DNA of 14,073 nt from G001797105 sp964528155 (GTDB lineage Bacteria > Chloroflexota > Anaerolineae > Anaerolineales > E44-bin32). The stretch covers positions 1 to 14,073 of the forward strand of contig CAZGRL010000093.1 in the NCBI GenBank assembly GCA_964528155.1, given 5' to 3'. The notes beneath the pieces are model-generated. The model was given only the letters and a program-made list of their open reading frames with translations. It had not been told where the DNA came from and searched no databases. The translations under genes and the position numbers were made by a program. Positions 7,562-14,073 of the stretch are shown here, piece after piece. Position 1 is the first letter of the stretch. Every line of letters starts with the position of its first letter.

Positions 7562-7585
7562 ACACGAGCCAGGAATGGCTCGTGT
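7562..7585 (+). terminator. Intrinsic-terminator-like hairpin after degV
   Basis: A perfect 10-bp stem (arms 7562-7571 and 7576-7585) closes a GGAA tetraloop, which is of the stable GNRA class. On the plus strand it is followed by a short T-rich stretch (TTTGATT). The position 32 bases after the degV stop suits a terminator, although the T-tract is weak. It also sits between degV and the convergent small minus-strand frame at 7611-7868. Confidence 0.6.
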
Positions 7586-7610
7586 TTGATTCAGAGGTGA
7601 CCCTTCGCAT

Positions 7611-7868
7611 TCAATTCGACCTCGTTCTCTTGCGGAAACGCGCCACGTTCCGTGAGAACGCCCGAGCCAAAGCGTCGTCTTTTGAGTCCGGGCCGTCCAG
7701 CATCTGAAGGTCGGCTGCAAGCACAGATCGCCGAGATCGTGCTCTCAGCCGATCCCGCTCTCCCTTGTCTCCATAACAGGCGAGCGCACCGGTAGCCGCA
7801 TAATCGGTGCAACCCCCAACACAGGCGAAGTGCCCAGGCTGAAGCCTGCAGCCACAAAGACGCCTCAT
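7611..7868 (-). CDS. Possible small cysteine-rich hypothetical protein (85 aa)
   Basis: I do not recognise this frame and it may not be a gene. From the ATG at 7866-7868 it encodes 85 residues with two parts. The first is an N-terminal cysteine cluster (CGC at 5-7, CVGGC at 16-20, Cys31) that could bind a metal. The second is a charged helical part (GERDRLRARSRRSVLAADL onward) rich in Arg and Asp. A GGAAGG lies ten bases before this ATG. An in-frame GTG eight codons upstream (7890-7892) is an alternative start. In favour: uninterrupted frame, protein-like composition, convergent placement after the degV terminator. Against: third-codon GC appears lower than in neighbouring genes, and no family is known to me. 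It could be a decayed fragment of a larger gene. Confidence 0.35.
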   Translation of the reverse strand: MRRLCGCRLQPGHFACVGGCTDYAATGALACYGDKGERDRLRARSRRSVLAADLQMLDGPDSKDDALARAFSRNVARFRKRTRSN

Positions 7869-7892
7869 GTCCGAGGGGCCTTCCGGCCGCAC

Positions 7893-8052
7893 CTACTGGC
7901 GCGCGTCATTGCCGGGGCCTGGTGATCTTTGGCGAATTCGGCTACTTCCAGACCCGAAGTCGGGCTCCAGGCAAGGATGTCAGAGGTTGCACTCTGGCGG
8001 AGCGGGTTAGCACCGGCGATTCGCTGAAGGCGCCAATTTGCCCTGTCTTGGC
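7893..8052. other. Unassigned intergenic DNA upstream of the padR promoter
   Basis: This 160-base stretch holds no convincing gene, repeat or RNA. A plus-strand frame stays open through most of it and ends at the TGA overlapping the promoter, but it has no start codon with a ribosome-binding site and no recognisable motif. If the minus-strand frame at 7611-7868 is real, its leader and promoter would lie here; no good -10/-35 pair was found for it. Confidence 0.4.
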
Positions 8053-8082
8053 TTGACAGGCATGGCAGCGTTCGTCTATAAT
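8053..8082 (+). promoter_or_regulatory. Perfect-consensus sigma-70-type promoter of padR
   Basis: TTGACA (8053-8058) and TATAAT (8077-8082) both match the housekeeping consensus exactly, with an 18-base spacer. Transcription should begin near 8089, giving a leader of about 115 bases before padR. An exact match at both hexamers is unusual in such GC-rich DNA. It predicts a strong promoter that is likely to need repression. Confidence 0.85.
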
Positions 8083-8103
8083 CTCGCCTAAGTTCCTCAA
8101 GAT

Positions 8104-8123
8104 TGACTAATTAATACTGACTA
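8104..8123 (+). promoter_or_regulatory. TGACTA direct repeat, candidate operator
   Basis: TGACTA occurs at 8104-8109 and again at 8118-8123, 14 bases apart start to start. Both copies lie in an AT-rich island (TAATTAATAC between them) just downstream of the predicted transcription start. The position suits a repressor roadblock site, perhaps for PadR itself. It is not the ATGT...ACAT pattern reported for some PadR operators, so the assignment is inference. Confidence 0.35.
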
Positions 8124-8205
8124 GGTTTTCGAAATTGCGGAGCGGAGTGCACGGCTGACCCGTTCCCAGGCTGCCCGCGGCTTCTTCCCACAGGAGTGAT
8201 CGATC

Positions 8206-8751
8206 GTGATGGAGCGTGACTTGGTCCTGCTGGGCGTACTGCGCCAGGGTGCCATGCACGGCTACCGGATCGCCGAGATCGTCGAGAATGAGCTCGGCGG
8301 GGCGGTCGAGCTCAAGCGCTCCACGACATACTACCTGCTGGAACGTCTGGCGAAGGACGGGTACCTCAAGCGCCATCGGGTTCCGGCAGGGAAACGTCCC
8401 ACACGTTACGTCTACGAATTGACCGAGCAAGGTAAGGACCGGTTCTTTGAGCTTCTGCGCCTTAACCTCGAGGAGCCGAGTGAGGTCAGGTTTGGTGGCG
8501 ATGCCGGGCTGGCTTTCCTCGACGAACTCGATCCATCCGAGGCGGTGCGACTCTTGACCCACAAACTAGCGGCGTTGAAGGACGCGCTCCAGGCCGTGTC
8601 GCAAGATCAGGCAGCCGATGACGATGCCGATCTGCTTTCCGCCCATCAGGCCTTCTTTCTCTCGGAGGAGATTGCCTGGGTCGAGCATGTGATCGAAAGA
8701 CTGGGATCGAGTTCCAACAGGCAGTATTCGAAGCACCACTCAGCCTCTTAG
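8206..8751 (+). CDS. PadR family transcriptional regulator
   Basis: PadR-family proteins are dimeric winged-helix regulators, usually repressors released by small molecules. The N-terminal half (about 1-85) shows the family pattern: LVLLGVLRQGAMHGYRIAEIV, then STTYYLLERLAKDGYLKRHRV as the recognition helix and wing, then RYVYELTEQGKDRFFELL. Here the usual YPALHRLE reads YYLLERLA. The C-terminal part (about 95-170) is helical and charged, suitable for dimerisation. The length of 181 residues is typical of the longer PadR class. GTG at 8206 is chosen as start because AGGAG lies nine bases upstream; an ATG follows as the next codon. The gene is 90 bases upstream of coxB on the same strand with no clear promoter between, so it may be co-transcribed with, and control, the cox operon. 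The effector is unknown. Confidence 0.92.
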   Translation: MMERDLVLLGVLRQGAMHGYRIAEIVENELGGAVELKRSTTYYLLERLAKDGYLKRHRVPAGKRPTRYVYELTEQGKDRFFELLRLNLEEPSEVRFGGDAGLAFLDELDPSEAVRLLTHKLAALKDALQAVSQDQAADDDADLLSAHQAFFLSEEIAWVEHVIERLGSSSNRQYSKHHSAS

Positions 8752-8800
8752 TCCCCGCCGGCAGGGCCGGCATGAATGGGCAGGCTGAGACTGAGAAGTG

Positions 8801-8824
8801 ATCAAGCCCCAGTGCGGGGTTGAT
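8801..8824 (+). other. Imperfect hairpin between padR and coxB
   Basis: ATCAA-G-CCCC pairs with GGGG-TTGAT with one bulged G and a five-base loop. It ends four bases before the coxB ribosome-binding site (GGAGGG, 8828-8833). A shorter GCCGGC stem (8757-8771) follows the padR stop. No T-run follows either one. They could tune read-through or coxB translation, or be incidental. Confidence 0.35.
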
Positions 8825-8841
8825 ACGGAGGGTGAATACAG

Positions 8842-9543
8842 GTGAGAGAACGGAGCATCTTCGCCATCGTCGTTGTGTCCTTGCTCTTGCTCGTCATTGG
8901 CTATCTTGCCGCAACCCAACTCAATCTGATGCCGGCCGAGGCCTCGACGCGGGCGGTCGCCGTAGATCAGCTCTTCCGGGTGATGGTGGGGACGGCAGCG
9001 GTGATCTTCGTGCTCGTCGAAGGCGCCCTTGTGTACGCCGCGCTTCGCTTTCGCCGGCGAGAGGGAGATGATGCCGACGCGAGGCCGATCCACGGAAACA
9101 CGACTCTGGAGGTGGTTTGGACGGCCATCCCGGCAATGATCGTGGTGGTCATCGGCTTCTATGCCTACCAGACCTTGACGGAAATCGAGAAGCCTGCGCC
9201 CGATCCGATGGTCGTCGAAGTCATCGGCCGGCAATTCGTCTGGCAATTCCGCTACCCCGAGCAGGGGGTCATCGCCCAGGAGCTCCATCTGCCGGTGAAC
9301 AAACCCGTGCGCTTTGAGATTACATCGGCGGACGTGATCCACTCCTTCTGGGTGCCGCAGTTTCGCGGCAAGCGCGATGCCACGCCCGGCCGGGTCTCCG
9401 AGTTCCTGGTCACGCCGACCGAGCTCGGAGTGTTCCCCGTTCGCTGTGCAGAACTGTGCGGGCCGGGGCACGCCAACATGACCACCAAAGTGACCGTAGA
9501 AACCCAGGCTGAGTTCGATACCTGGTTGGCGGGGAACCCATGA
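8842..9543 (+). CDS. coxB: Cytochrome c oxidase subunit II
   Basis: Subunit II of the terminal oxidase accepts electrons from a periplasmic-side donor at its binuclear CuA site and passes them to subunit I. Hydrophobic segments lie at about 6-25, 44-68 and 93-113, the first perhaps acting as a signal or anchor. A beta-barrel CuA domain follows at about 122-232. CuA ligands are all visible: H167, then C202, E204, C206, H210 and M213 in the CAELCGPGHANM motif. W134 in FVWQFRYP is the probable electron-entry tryptophan. At 233 residues there is no fused cytochrome c domain, so this is not a caa3-type subunit and an external donor is needed. GTG start with GGAGGG eight bases upstream. First structural gene of coxBACD-ctaAB. 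Confidence 0.97.
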   Translation: MRERSIFAIVVVSLLLLVIGYLAATQLNLMPAEASTRAVAVDQLFRVMVGTAAVIFVLVEGALVYAALRFRRREGDDADARPIHGNTTLEVVWTAIPAMIVVVIGFYAYQTLTEIEKPAPDPMVVEVIGRQFVWQFRYPEQGVIAQELHLPVNKPVRFEITSADVIHSFWVPQFRGKRDATPGRVSEFLVTPTELGVFPVRCAELCGPGHANMTTKVTVETQAEFDTWLAGNP

Positions 9544-9651
9544 TGCATTCGTGCGCGTCTCGCCAGGATATCCGCGTCATGAGATCGTTGACATCTAGAC
9601 GTGATTCGACGCGTGTGAGGCTACCTTCGACCGAAGACGAGGAGAACAGCT

Positions 9652-11277
9652 ATGAGCCCTGCGAGTGAAGCGGGCGCCGCTGCAAGCTGGCGCCGATACT
9701 TCACCTGGAATACCGACCACAAGGTCATCGGCGTCCAGTATCTGGTGACCACTTTCTGTTTCTTCCTGCTCGGCGGCGTCTTGGCGATGCTGGTCCGAGC
9801 GGAGCTGGCTCAGCCTGGCCCGGACCTGTTCAATGGCACGGAGTACAACCGATTCCTGACGAACCATGGTTCGGTCATGTTGTTTCTGTGGATCATCCCC
9901 GTCCTGGCCGGGTTCGGCAACTACCTGGTCCCTTTGATGATCGGGGCGCGGGACATGGCCTTCCCCAGGTTGAACGCGCTCTCGTTCTGGTTGATCCCGC
10001 CGGCCGGCTTGATCATGATGGCCAGTTTCTTCGTCGGCGCGGCCGAGGCGGGGTGGACGGCCTACGCGCCGCTGTCGACCCAGACGCCGGCAGGGCAGAC
10101 ACTGTGGGCTGTCAGCGTGATCATCCTGGGCACGTCGTCCATGCTGGGGGCGATCAACTTCGTGACGACGGTGTTCACCATGCGCGCTGAAGGCATGACG
10201 TTCTGGCATCTGCCGCTCTTCGTGTGGGGGATCCTGGCGACGTCGTTGCTCGTGCTTCTGGCGACGCCGGTGCTGACCGCAGGTCTGGTGCTGATCGCCA
10301 TGGATCGGGTGGCCGGCACCGTTTTCTTCGCGGTCGCCAATGGGGGAGATCCGATCTTGTGGCAGAACATGTTCTGGTTCTACTCGCACCCGGCTGTGTA
10401 CATCATGGTGCTCCCAGCGATGGGTATCGTTTCCGAGGTCTACCCCGTCTTCTCGCGCAAGCCGATCTTCGGATACAAAGCCATCGCCATGTCGAGCATG
10501 GCCATCAGCGTCCTCGGCCTGACGGTGTGGGCGCATCACATGTTCACCAGCGGGATGGATCCACGACTGCGAATTCCATACATGATCAGTTCGATGATTA
10601 TCGCCGTCCCCACCGGGATCAAGATCTTCTCCTGGTTGGCGACGATCTGGGATGGAAAGATCCGCTTCACCACGCCCATGCTCTTCGCCCTGGGCTTCAT
10701 CTCGATGTTCCTGATCGGCGGTATCACCGGGATTTTCCTGGCGGCGATCCCGATCGATCTCCACGTGCATGACACCTACTTCGTCGTGGCCCATCTGCAT
10801 TTCGTCCTGTTCGGCGGAAGCGTGTCCGCTGTCTATGCCGGGCTGTACTACTGGTTCCCGAAAATCACCGGGCGCATGTACGACGAACGCCTGGGCAAAG
10901 TCCACTACGTGGCGAATTTCGTCGGGACCAATCTCACTTACCTGCCCATGTTCCTGGCCGGCTTGCTGGGCATGCCGCGGCGGGTCGCCGATTACAGTCC
11001 GGAGTTCACTACGCTCAACCTGTTGGCGACTCTTGGGGCGTTCCTTCTCGGGACGTCGGCACTGCCTTTCATCTACAACGCCATCGTCAGCTGGGTCAGC
11101 GGACCCAAGGCTGAAGCCAATCCCTGGCGGGCGATGACATTCGAGTGGCAGACCGACTCGCCGCCGCCGGCTGAGAACTTCCATGAGCTCCCGGTGGTGA
11201 AGCATGGGCCGTATGACTACGGTGAGGGGATCGGTCTTAGCGGACAGCCGCAAGCCGCCCCGGCCGTCGGCGACTAG
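9652..11277 (+). CDS. coxA: Cytochrome c oxidase subunit I (A2-type heme-copper oxidase)
   Basis: This is the catalytic membrane subunit that reduces oxygen to water and pumps protons. It has 541 residues and about 12 membrane segments. Visible key residues: H72 (low-spin heme), D101 in GARDMAFPRLN (D-channel entrance), H246 and Y250 in FYSHPAVY (CuB ligand and cross-linked tyrosine), H295-H296 (CuB), K324 in TGIKIFSW (K-channel), H373-D374, H381 and H383 in VAHLHFV (heme a3 and heme a). The usual D-channel glutamate of HPEVY is Ala248, and the preceding YS marks the A2 subfamily, in which YSHPxV replaces it. The C-terminal tail (about 500-541) is Pro/Gly-rich and short. ATG start after a GAGGAG site. 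108 bases separate it from coxB, the widest gap in the operon. Confidence 0.98.
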   Translation: MSPASEAGAAASWRRYFTWNTDHKVIGVQYLVTTFCFFLLGGVLAMLVRAELAQPGPDLFNGTEYNRFLTNHGSVMLFLWIIPVLAGFGNYLVPLMIGARDMAFPRLNALSFWLIPPAGLIMMASFFVGAAEAGWTAYAPLSTQTPAGQTLWAVSVIILGTSSMLGAINFVTTVFTMRAEGMTFWHLPLFVWGILATSLLVLLATPVLTAGLVLIAMDRVAGTVFFAVANGGDPILWQNMFWFYSHPAVYIMVLPAMGIVSEVYPVFSRKPIFGYKAIAMSSMAISVLGLTVWAHHMFTSGMDPRLRIPYMISSMIIAVPTGIKIFSWLATIWDGKIRFTTPMLFALGFISMFLIGGITGIFLAAIPIDLHVHDTYFVVAHLHFVLFGGSVSAVYAGLYYWFPKITGRMYDERLGKVHYVANFVGTNLTYLPMFLAGLLGMPRRVADYSPEFTTLNLLATLGAFLLGTSALPFIYNAIVSWVSGPKAEANPWRAMTFEWQTDSPPPAENFHELPVVKHGPYDYGEGIGLSGQPQAAPAVGD

Positions 11278-11295
11278 TCTGGGTGGAGGAATGAT

Positions 11296-11898
11296 GTGAT
11301 GCAAGACGCGACACGAACCGCCGAGCATGCGGGCGCTTTCAAGGCCGGCGACAGACTCGGACTGGATCATCTCAAGTTGGGGATGTGGCTCTTCCTGGCC
11401 TCCGAAGTCATGTTCTTCGGTGGGCTGATCTCGGCTTTCCTGCACTACAAGATCAACAATCCGACTCCCGAGTCTTCGTTGCTCGACGTCGGGCTCGTGG
11501 GTGTGAACACATTTGTGCTGCTCACGTCGAGCCTCACCGTCGTGCTCGGGCTGACTGCCATCCGGCGCGGGGACACGCGCGGTCTGATCGGCTACCTGAC
11601 CGCGACGATCATCCTAGGAGCGGCCTTCCTGGCTGGGCAGGGCAACGAGTTCGCCACCCTCTACCGTCACGGGATGACGCTGAGCAGCAGCGTCTACGGA
11701 TCAAGCTTCTTCACGTTGACAGGCTTCCATGGACTGCACGTTCTTGTCGGAATCTGCTGGGCCCTTTCGACGCTCGTCAAAACCGCTCGCGGCGGCTATT
11801 CGCAGATGGACCATCTCGGGGTTGAGATCTTTGGGCTGTACTGGCACTTCGTCGACATCGTGTGGATCATCTTGTTCACGCTGATCTATCTGGTCTAG
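11296..11898 (+). CDS. coxC: Cytochrome c oxidase subunit III
   Basis: Subunit III packs against subunit I and helps keep proton uptake and turnover stable; it carries no metal. The 200-residue protein shows five membrane segments at about 26-50, 68-88, 97-115, 137-160 and 180-199, the short bacterial form lacking the first two helices of mitochondrial-type subunits. Family signatures are clear: LASEVMFFGGLISAF with E37, FLAGQGNEF (Q115, E118), FFTLTGFHGLHVLVG (H145, H148) and YWHFVDIVWIILF at 182-194. The frame opens with GTG at 11296 followed directly by ATG at 11299. The GGAGGA at 11285-11290 suits the ATG slightly better, so the true protein may be one residue shorter. It begins 18 bases after coxA. 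Confidence 0.96.
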   Translation: MMQDATRTAEHAGAFKAGDRLGLDHLKLGMWLFLASEVMFFGGLISAFLHYKINNPTPESSLLDVGLVGVNTFVLLTSSLTVVLGLTAIRRGDTRGLIGYLTATIILGAAFLAGQGNEFATLYRHGMTLSSSVYGSSFFTLTGFHGLHVLVGICWALSTLVKTARGGYSQMDHLGVEIFGLYWHFVDIVWIILFTLIYLV

Positions 11899-11909
11899 GA
11901 GGCGCGCTC

Positions 11910-12194
11910 ATGCAGTCCGATGCACTTCGTCCAGAATTTGCTGTTGGAATACGCACCTACCTGCTGGTTTTTCTGGGGCTGGCGCTGATCACGGCGATCG
12001 AACTGGCGCTGGTTACTTTCGGCATTGCCCGTGGCGTGCGCGTTCCGATCCTCGTACTGCTATCGCTGGGCAAGGCTTCCCTGGTGGCAGCGTTCTTCAT
12101 GCACTTGCGAAGTGATTCACGCCTGTATCTATATGTCTTCGTCACGCCGGTGGTATTGATCCTGGCAGCGGCGATCTTGTTCACGATCGCCTGA
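11910..12194 (+). CDS. coxD: Cytochrome c oxidase subunit IV (prokaryotic small subunit)
   Basis: This is a small accessory membrane subunit of the bacterial aa3-type oxidase. It has 94 residues with three membrane helices at about 15-38, 44-66 and 71-93. The segment LGKASLVAAFFMHLRSDSRLY (residues 53-73) matches the family signature of a lysine followed by FMHL. An upstream in-frame start at 11862 would overlap the end of coxC by 37 bases. The ATG at 11910 is chosen because an AGGAGG site lies seven bases before it and overlaps the coxC stop region. The 11-base gap to coxC suggests coupled expression. Confidence 0.9.
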   Translation: MQSDALRPEFAVGIRTYLLVFLGLALITAIELALVTFGIARGVRVPILVLLSLGKASLVAAFFMHLRSDSRLYLYVFVTPVVLILAAAILFTIA

Positions 12195-12226
12195 GGCGAA
12201 CATGATGCGGGTCTTGCGAGGGTAGG

Positions 12227-12242
12227 CGGATCGAAGGATCCG
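12227..12242 (+). other. Short hairpin in the coxD-ctaAB spacer
   Basis: CGGATC and GATCCG form a perfect 6-bp stem around a GAAG loop, ending a few bases before the GAGGAG ribosome-binding site of the fused heme-synthesis gene. No T-run follows, so it is not a terminator. It is small enough to be chance. Confidence 0.3.
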
Positions 12243-12255
12243 ATCGAGGAGCGAT

Positions 12256-14058
12256 ATGACAGAACGATATGGTGATCGCTGGCTGCGATGGATCGCCGTC
12301 GGCGCGGCCACAGCGACTTTCCTGGTCCTGGTGTTGGGCGGAGTACAGGGCCGGACCGGGGCCGCAGCGGCCTGTCCCGATTGGCCTCTATGCGGCGGTA
12401 GCGTGTTGGCGACCTTTTCGACCGATGCCCTCATCGCCTCAAGCCACCGGCTGGCAAGACTCCTAGCCTTCATGCTGGCCGCAGCGACGGCGATCGGGAT
12501 CTGGTCGCGCACCGAGTGGGGCAGATGGCCGAAGTACGCGAGCCTGGCCGGCCTGGCTCTGTTCGTCATTCAAGGTGGCGCCGGCGCTCTGGTGGCAGTG
12601 GGCGGCGCGCACCCGTTGCCAGTCGGCCTCCATCTGGCGTTGGCGCTCCTGACGCTGGCGGTCCAGGTCGTTCTGGCAGCGCTTCTATTCACCTCAGCGC
12701 GCGATCAAGATAGCTTCGGCTGGCCGACCGTCGCCGATCGGCTTACGCGCCAGTCTCTTGTCATATCTGCGCTGGCGTTTGTGCTCCTGGTGAGTGGGGC
12801 GACGATGGCGGTCGGGGCGGCCCAAGATTGCGGCGGGTCGATTGGATGCAGCCTGTGGACCCTTTCGTGGCAACTGTTCGAGCCGCAAGGGTTAGTTCAC
12901 CGTCTTGTCGCGGCCGCGGTGGCACTGGCGGTGTTCTGGTTGACCGCCAGGGTTTGGAGAACAAGGCGATGGCGCCCGGCAGCGGCGGTCGCGGCCAGTG
13001 GGACGGCGGGGTTGATGATGGCCCAGGTCAGCATCGGCGCGCTAGGTGCCGTCCGATCGTTGACGTCCGTCGCCGCCGATCTGCAAGTGGGGACGGCCGG
13101 CGCCGTCTGGGCCATGCTCATCCTCACAACGACTTTCCTGGCGATCGAAAGGCCACGGCCGGGAGAAGATTCGAATGTGGACAACATGCTGCCCAAATCC
13201 AGCTTGAAAGATTACCTAGCGCTGTCCAAGCCGTTGATCGTCGCCTTGCTGCTTGTGACGACGTTGGCGGGGATGGTGGTTGGCGCCGGCGGCTGGCCTT
13301 CGATCTCGACGATCGTTTGGACGATGATCGGAGGTGCGCTGTCCGCTGGAGGCGCGGGCGCTCTCAATCAGTACCTCGATCGTGATCTCGACGGACGGAT
13401 GCAGCGCACCGAGAAACGGCCGCTCCCCGGTCGTCGCCTGACCGAGGCCGAGGTGCTGGCGTTTGGCCTGCTGGCGTGTTTTGCCGGTTTCTTCGTCATG
13501 GCGGTGATGGTCAACCTGCTGAGCGCGCTGTTGTCGTTGGCAGGAATGGTGTACTACGTCGTCCTGTACACGATCATCTTGAAGCAGGCGACCACCCAGA
13601 ATATCGTAGTCGGTGGCGGGGCGGGGGCGATCCCACCTCTCGTGGGATGGGCGGCGGCCACGAACTCGCTCAACGTTGGCGCATTCTTCTTGTTCGCGCT
13701 GGTCTTCTTCTGGACCCCGCCGCATTTCTGGGCGCTGGCTCTAGTGCGGCGAAAGGATTATGCCCGGGCAGGCGTGCCGATGTTGCCGGTGGTGTACGGG
13801 GACGCGCATGCGCGCTGGCAGATCATGCTCTACACGGTGCAGGTTGTGGCGTTGACGTTGTTGATGCCGGCTGTGCATGTGGGGGGCAGGGTGTACCTTG
13901 TCGCGGCGATCGTGTTGGGGGGAGGTTTGCTGCTGATGGCGTGGAGGTTGTGGCGTGAAGGGGGCAATCGGTTGGCGTGGAGGATGTATCGGTATTCGAG
14001 TATGTATCTGGCGTTCATTTTCGCCGCACTTGTGGTGGATACTTTGTCGAGTCTGTGA
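12256..14058 (+). CDS. ctaA-ctaB: Fused heme A synthase (CtaA) - protoheme IX farnesyltransferase (CtaB)
   Basis: One 600-residue membrane protein joins both late steps of heme A synthesis: CtaB adds the farnesyl group to heme B (heme O), and CtaA oxidises heme O to heme A for CoxA. Residues 1-298 are CtaA-like with about eight helices, cysteine pairs C40/C46 (CPDWPLC) and C192/C198, and heme-type histidines H64, H126 and H215. The fourth histidine position appears to be Q277, and the glutamate usual three residues before the first histidine is Ala61. Residues 314-600 are CtaB: SKPLIVALLLVTTLAGM, NQYLDRDLD (N371, D375, D379) with MQRTEKRPLPGR, and KDYARAGVPMLPVVYG (500-515). A hydrophilic linker at 299-316 joins them. 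ctaA/ctaB fusions are known in Thermus and Chloroflexota. ATG start follows GAGGAG. It is the last complete gene here, 61 bases after coxD. Confidence 0.95.
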   Translation: MTERYGDRWLRWIAVGAATATFLVLVLGGVQGRTGAAAACPDWPLCGGSVLATFSTDALIASSHRLARLLAFMLAAATAIGIWSRTEWGRWPKYASLAGLALFVIQGGAGALVAVGGAHPLPVGLHLALALLTLAVQVVLAALLFTSARDQDSFGWPTVADRLTRQSLVISALAFVLLVSGATMAVGAAQDCGGSIGCSLWTLSWQLFEPQGLVHRLVAAAVALAVFWLTARVWRTRRWRPAAAVAASGTAGLMMAQVSIGALGAVRSLTSVAADLQVGTAGAVWAMLILTTTFLAIERPRPGEDSNVDNMLPKSSLKDYLALSKPLIVALLLVTTLAGMVVGAGGWPSISTIVWTMIGGALSAGGAGALNQYLDRDLDGRMQRTEKRPLPGRRLTEAEVLAFGLLACFAGFFVMAVMVNLLSALLSLAGMVYYVVLYTIILKQATTQNIVVGGGAGAIPPLVGWAAATNSLNVGAFFLFALVFFWTPPHFWALALVRRKDYARAGVPMLPVVYGDAHARWQIMLYTVQVVALTLLMPAVHVGGRVYLVAAIVLGGGLLLMAWRLWREGGNRLAWRMYRYSSMYLAFIFAALVVDTLSSL

Positions 14059-14073
14059 ATGGGGGTGGGGCTC

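Noticed and set aside
9588..9593. TTGACA between coxB and coxA as a possible internal promoter
   Set aside because: No acceptable -10 hexamer occurs 16-19 bases downstream.
9595..11445. A 616-codon open frame on the minus strand covering coxA
   Set aside because: It mirrors coxA, whose motifs are unmistakable. The antisense product is rich in His, Arg, Gln, Asp and Gly with no domain, as expected for the complement of a GC-rich membrane-protein gene.
11862..11909. An upstream start for coxD overlapping coxC
   Set aside because: The ATG at 11910 has an AGGAGG at ideal spacing and gives the normal family N-terminus.
14059..14073. An ATG immediately after the ctaAB stop as the start of a further gene
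   Set aside because: Only five codons are visible, with no ribosome-binding site, and the window ends.

Overview
The window looks like a chromosomal segment from an aerobic, GC-rich member of the Chloroflexota, most likely near the Anaerolineae. This placement is an inference. It rests on an A2-type cytochrome oxidase followed by a fused heme A synthase / heme O synthase gene, a PolX with a C-terminal PHP domain, and dispersed-repeat-like hairpins resembling those in such genomes. It was not tested by alignment. No mobile-element gene, CRISPR array, tRNA or rRNA is visible.

Left third (1-4000), all on the minus strand: a complete uvrB (nucleotide excision repair), then a roughly 420-base intergenic stretch packed with two perfect inverted repeats and a degenerate MITE-like element, then a two-gene unit. 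That unit is an unrecognised 127-residue protein followed by a CehA/McbA-like PHP metallohydrolase. Its promoter lies in the divergent region at about 3973-4218.

Middle (4200-7900), plus strand: a CAP/SCP-domain lipoprotein is followed 13 bases later by a family X DNA polymerase with a PHP domain. Next come a DegV-family fatty-acid-binding protein and an intrinsic-terminator-like hairpin. Facing degV on the minus strand is a small cysteine-rich reading frame that may be a real gene. The rest of the 7530-8205 gap is unassigned except for a perfect consensus sigma-70-type promoter.

Right half (8050-14058), plus strand: a PadR-family regulator sits directly upstream of an aerobic respiration operon, coxB-coxA-coxC-coxD, followed by a single ORF joining ctaA to ctaB. 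The cox genes encode subunits II, I, III and IV of a proton-pumping terminal oxidase. The fused enzyme makes the heme A that subunit I needs (heme B to heme O to heme A), so structural genes and cofactor supply are linked.

Most notable points: PolX appears to lack the third catalytic carboxylate of its polymerase site while its PHP site looks intact. The CtaA half of the fusion appears to lack two residues normally conserved in heme A synthases. The padR promoter is an exact consensus with a TGACTA direct repeat just downstream. No wholly new multi-gene system is evident.
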